Shown here: positions 13,947-17,259 of the stretch, piece by piece
How the letters are laid out: every line of letters starts with the position of its first letter
Numbering within the stretch: the stretch's first letter is position 1
Source of the DNA: Chloroflexi bacterium UBA4733
GTDB lineage: Bacteria > Chloroflexota > UBA4733
Direction of reading: 5' to 3'
Assembly: GCA_002404055.1 (NCBI GenBank)
Contig: DHIZ01000216.1
Span: forward strand, 21,210-38,468
Length of the DNA stretch: 17,259 nucleotides
The notes under the pieces: generated by a model
Told to the model about the DNA's origin: nothing
What the model saw: only the letters and a program-made list of their open reading frames with translations
Database searches by the model: none
Position numbers and translations under genes: made by a program

Positions 13947-16900
13947 TTGACGACACGTGAAGAAGCACCGTTGGACGATACCCTTGCCGGCCTCATGCGC
14001 TGGCGGCTGATCGGGCCGCACCGGGCCGGGCGCGTGGTGGCGGTGGCCGGCGACCCGGCCGAGCCGTTGACCTTCTACCACGGCGCCTGTGCCGGCGGCG
14101 TCTGGAAGACCGTCGATGGCGGTATCTCCTGGCGCAACATCACCGACGGCTATCTGCACACTGCCGCCATCGGCGCGGTTGCCGTGGCGCCGTCCGATCC
14201 CAACGTGCTCTACGTCGGCGCCGGCGAAGCCTGCATCCGCGGCGACGTGTCCCATGGTGACGGCGTCTATCGCAGCACCGACGCCGGCGCCACCTGGATC
14301 AACGTCGGACTGGAAGACACCAGGCACATTGCCAAGGTCCGCGTACACCCAACGAACCCGGACCTCGTCTACGTGGCCGCGCTGGGACACGCCAACGGCC
14401 CGAATAGCGAGCGGGGTATCTTTCGCTCCGTAGACGGCGGCGCGCATTGGCAGCGCATGCTGTTCCGCAACGAAGATACCGGCGCCTGCGACCTCGTGCT
14501 CGACCCCCACAACCCGCGCGTGCTCTACGCGGCGCTCTGGGAGGTCCGGCGCACCCCCTGGAGCTTGACCAGCGGCGGGCCCGGCTCGGGGCTCTTCAAA
14601 TCGACCGACGGCGGCGACACCTGGCAGGAGTTGACGAGTAACCCCGGCTTGCCCACCGGCGTGCGCGGCAAGATCGGCATCGCCGCCTCCCCGGCCCGGC
14701 GCGACCGCCTCTGGGCCATCGTGGAGTCCGAAGATGGCGCTGTCTTCCGTTCCGATGATGGTGGCGCTACATGGACGCGGCTGTGCGAAGAGAATGATCT
14801 GCGCCGCCGCGCCTGGTACTACATGCACATCCACGCCGACCCGCAAGATGCCGATACCGTGTGGGTGCTCAACGTTGGTTGCTGGCGCTCCATCGACGGC
14901 GGGATCACCTTCAGCGCCGTGCCGACGGCCCACGGCGACAACCACGACCTCTGGATGGATCCAACCAACCCGCGGCGGCTTATCCTGGGTCACGATGGTG
15001 GCGCGACGGTGAGTTTTGACGGCGGCCTCTCCTGGTCCTCCGTTTACAACCAGCCCACCGGCCAGTTCTACCACGTCGCCACCGACGATCAGTTCCCCTA
15101 CCGTGTCTACGGCTCGCAGCAAGACAACTCGGCGTTGTCGTTGCCCAGCCGCACCAGTTCGGGCGCTATCACCCAGCTTGATTGGTTTGAGCCGGGCGGT
15201 GGCGAAAGCGGCTATATCGCCCTCAAGCCGGATGACCAGAACATCATCGTTGGTGGCGCCATCGGCAGCGGCTCCGGCCATGGCCGGCTGATCTGCTACG
15301 ACCATCGCAGCGGCCAGAAGCGCAACATCACCGTCTGGCCCGACGTCATGGGCATGGGCAGCAGCGGCGCCGACCTCAAGTACCGCTTCCAGTGGACCTT
15401 CCCCATATCCTTCTCGCCCCACGACCCGAACGTCCTCTACGTCACCGCCAACAAGGCGCTGCGCTCCAGCGACCTCGGTTCCACCTGGGAGGAGATCAGC
15501 CCGGACCTCTCTCGCAACGACCCGCAAAAGATGCTGCCCTCCGGCGGGCCGATCACGCGCGACAACACCGGAGCCGAACTCTACGGCACCATCTTTGCCT
15601 TTGTGGAGTCGCCCCACCAGGCAGGCCTGTTCTGGGCAGGCACGGACGACGGTCTGGTCCACCTCTCCCGCGACAACGGCCAGACCTGGACCAACATCAC
15701 GCCGCCGGACCTGCCGGAATGGACCCTGATCAGCGTTATTGAACCGTCACCCTATGACGCCGGCGCCGCCTACATCGCCGCCACCCGCTACAAGCTGGAC
15801 GACTTCCGACCCTACCTCTACAAGACCAGCGACTACGGCCAGAGTTGGCAGCGCATCGTGCAAGGTCTGCCTGCCAACGTTTTCACGCGCGTGATCCGCG
15901 CCGACCCGGTGCGTCGCGGCCTGCTTGTCGCCGGCACGGAGACTGGCCTCTACGTCTCCTTCGACGACGGAGCCTTATGGCGTCCGGCGCGCGGCAACCT
16001 GCCGGTCGTGCCCGTCTACGATTTGGCGATCAAAGGGGACGAACTGGTCGCCGCCACGCACGGCCGTTCCTTCTGGATTCTGGACGACATCACCCCACTG
16101 CGTCAGCTTGATCCGGCAGCGGCAGCCGAGCCGGCTCACCTATTCACGCCGAAGCCGACCTTTCGCCTGCGCAACTACGGACGGGAGGCGAACGGTACTG
16201 CCGCCAACGACTTCCGCAACAGCGGCCCGCTGCGTGTCCCGCTGCGCCGCCATCGCAACCAGCAGGGCGAGCAGGTGGAGGACCTCGTTGATGCCGGGGA
16301 GAACCCCAAGGATGGCGTCGTCGTCACCTACCTGCTGAGCGAATCGCCGACCCAGCCGCTCACACTCACCGTTCTGGATAGCGCCGGCACTGAGCTCCGC
16401 TCCTATTCCAGTGAAGGCGACACGTCTGAGTCCGGCACTGCCAAGAAGGAAGGGGCCACCAAGGGTGACGGTGCGCCTACTCTTCCCACCAAGGTTGGCG
16501 TGAACCGCTTCGTCTGGAACCTGCGGCGCGCCGATGCCGTAGCCTTGCCCGGCGATGCCGCCACCGAGAAGCTGCTGAAAGGACCGCTCGTGCCCCCTGG
16601 CGAGTACCAGGTGCAACTGCGCGCCGGCGAACTCGTCCAGACTGCCCAATATACCGTGTTGAAGGACCCGCGTATCGCGGCGAGCGAGCAGGACCTGCAG
16701 GCGTTGGCCGACCTGCACGGCCGTATAAACGAGCAGTTGAGCGCTGTCCATCGCACTGTCCTCCAACTGCGCGACCTGCGCCAGCAGGTGCAAGACTGGC
16801 AACGGCGCAGCAAAGGCAACGCAGCAGCGGACCGCATCCAGCAGGCCGGCGATACCCTGGTGGAGCGCTTGACGGCCATCGAGCAGGAACTGGTCGAACC

Positions 16901-17144
16901 GAAGGCCGCCAGCGCGCTCGGCCCCCTCAACCGACTCAACGCCCGCCTGGCCATCCTCGCCAGCATGGTCGACAGCGCCGACGCCGCCCCACCGCGTCAG
17001 TATGAGGAGGTGTTCCAGCACCTGACGCAGCTCTGCCAGGCACAAATCGAGCGGTACCAGGCGCTGCTGCGCGACGACCTGCCACCGTTCAACGCCACGC
17101 TGGCGGAAGCAGGGTTGGGGGGCTTGCTGGTGGCGAACGAATGA
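13947..17144 (+). CDS. Large Asp-box (BNR) beta-propeller protein, sortilin/VPS10-like
   Basis: 1065 residues from TTG 13947, chosen because GGGAG lies 9 nt before it; a GTG at 13902 in the same frame would start inside the proposed promoter. Eleven Asp-boxes of the S/TxDxGxTW kind are visible, among them KTVDGGISW (54-62), RSTDAGATW (109-117), RSVDGGAHW (160-168), KSTDGGDTW (218-226), RSDDGGATW (268-276) and RSIDGGITF (314-322), with further ones to about 680 (RSSDLGSTW, LSRDNGQTW, KTSDYGQSW, VSFDDGALW). This indicates one or two beta-propellers. From about 735 follow a beta-rich domain and, from about 900, a helical and possibly coiled-coil end. Homologues are commonly labelled glycosyl hydrolase or WD40/BNR repeat, but no hydrolase catalytic set is demonstrated. 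No signal peptide is seen. It is divergent from the regulator operon and is the largest gene here. Confidence 0.88.
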   Translation: MTTREEAPLDDTLAGLMRWRLIGPHRAGRVVAVAGDPAEPLTFYHGACAGGVWKTVDGGISWRNITDGYLHTAAIGAVAVAPSDPNVLYVGAGEACIRGDVSHGDGVYRSTDAGATWINVGLEDTRHIAKVRVHPTNPDLVYVAALGHANGPNSERGIFRSVDGGAHWQRMLFRNEDTGACDLVLDPHNPRVLYAALWEVRRTPWSLTSGGPGSGLFKSTDGGDTWQELTSNPGLPTGVRGKIGIAASPARRDRLWAIVESEDGAVFRSDDGGATWTRLCEENDLRRRAWYYMHIHADPQDADTVWVLNVGCWRSIDGGITFSAVPTAHGDNHDLWMDPTNPRRLILGHDGGATVSFDGGLSWSSVYNQPTGQFYHVATDDQFPYRVYGSQQDNSALSLPSRTSSGAITQLDWFEPGGGESGYIALKPDDQNIIVGGAIGSGSGHGRLICYDHRSGQKRNITVWPDVMGMGSSGADLKYRFQWTFPISFSPHDPNVLYVTANKALRSSDLGSTWEEISPDLSRNDPQKMLPSGGPITRDNTGAELYGTIFAFVESPHQAGLFWAGTDDGLVHLSRDNGQTWTNITPPDLPEWTLISVIEPSPYDAGAAYIAATRYKLDDFRPYLYKTSDYGQSWQRIVQGLPANVFTRVIRADPVRRGLLVAGTETGLYVSFDDGALWRPARGNLPVVPVYDLAIKGDELVAATHGRSFWILDDITPLRQLDPAAAAEPAHLFTPKPTFRLRNYGREANGTAANDFRNSGPLRVPLRRHRNQQGEQVEDLVDAGENPKDGVVVTYLLSESPTQPLTLTVLDSAGTELRSYSSEGDTSESGTAKKEGATKGDGAPTLPTKVGVNRFVWNLRRADAVALPGDAATEKLLKGPLVPPGEYQVQLRAGELVQTAQYTVLKDPRIAASEQDLQALADLHGRINEQLSAVHRTVLQLRDLRQQVQDWQRRSKGNAAADRIQQAGDTLVERLTAIEQELVEPKAASALGPLNRLNARLAILASMVDSADAAPPRQYEEVFQHLTQLCQAQIERYQALLRDDLPPFNATLAEAGLGGLLVANE

Positions 17145-17217
17145 TCGGCTGTGTTCGGCTGGCTCGAACCAGATCGGCATTGGGGGGCCGCAACGGTTTG
17201 CTTAGAAAGGGGACGAC

Positions 17218-17259
17218 GTGATTACCCGAGAGTACAAGGCCGCGATTGCGATCGGCGGC
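17218..17259 (+). CDS. Start of a further gene, cut by the window end
   Basis: GTG at 17218 follows AAAGGGGA (17206-17213) by about 5 nt and is open to the window end, reading MITREYKAAIAIGG. Only 14 codons are visible, too few to name a family. It lies 73 nt after the beta-propeller gene on the same strand and could be cotranscribed with it. Confidence 0.45.
   Translation, partial: MITREYKAAIAIGG

Noticed and set aside
13911..15662. Minus-strand open frame of 583 codons
   Set aside because: Antisense to the beta-propeller gene; the plus frame has eleven Asp-boxes, and the minus frame is only open because of high GC.
16140..17180. Minus-strand open frame of 346 codons
   Set aside because: Antisense to the C-terminal part of the propeller gene; no recognisable motif, explained by codon bias.

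Overview
This is a GC-rich bacterial chromosomal stretch with compact gene packing. The content fits Chloroflexota, for example a Thermomicrobia or Chloroflexia relative. The pointers are a phosphatidylinositol-type lipid pair (a PimA-like glycosyltransferase plus a CDP-alcohol phosphatidyltransferase), a CvpA-CAP fusion, several TTG/GTG starts, and short palindromic repeats of a type I associate with that phylum. No rRNA, tRNA, integrase, transposase or CRISPR array is visible, so the organism assignment is inference from content and style only.

Layout. (1) At 159-857 (+) lies a secreted or anchored hypothetical protein, convergent with a minus-strand run at 3744-863. That run encodes a small unknown protein, a four-cysteine zinc-motif plus WGR-domain protein, glutamate racemase (murI) and a CvpA-CAP membrane protein; the gaps are short enough for one operon. 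(2) 3886-4089 is a less GC-rich gap that holds one tiny ORF with a ribosome site. (3) An M20 deacylase/peptidase (minus, 5271-4090) and an M24 metallopeptidase (plus, 5333-6517) are divergent across a 61-nt gap containing the self-complementary -10-like AGTATACT. (4) At 6576-7250 (+) is an unrecognised protein with a Pro-rich tail. It ends in a 163-bp inverted repeat whose two tips supply the stop codons of this gene and of the convergent uroporphyrinogen-decarboxylase-like gene. (5) On the minus strand, a D-2-hydroxyacid dehydrogenase, a cupin and the UroD-like protein (9989-7408) look like one small catabolic operon. (6) A membrane fatty-acid desaturase (11155-10199, minus) is bracketed by two copies of a palindromic element. 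Each copy sits 8-9 nt past the stop of a minus-strand gene.

(7) An ArsR-like regulator, a PimA-like glycosyltransferase and a CDP-alcohol phosphatidyltransferase (13818-11589, minus) are joined by two ATGA overlaps, which makes a tight lipid-glycosylation operon headed by its own likely regulator. A perfect 6-6-6 inverted repeat lies at its predicted transcription start. (8) Divergent from it is a 1065-residue Asp-box/BNR (sortilin-like) beta-propeller protein without a signal peptide (13947-17144). A new CDS probably begins at 17218 and runs off the window.

The strongest candidates for something not routinely described are the regulator-PimA-phosphatidyltransferase operon with its operator-like palindrome, the zinc-WGR protein beside murI, and the paired palindromic elements with a compensatory base change between copies. 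I see no clear defence, secretion or mobile system.
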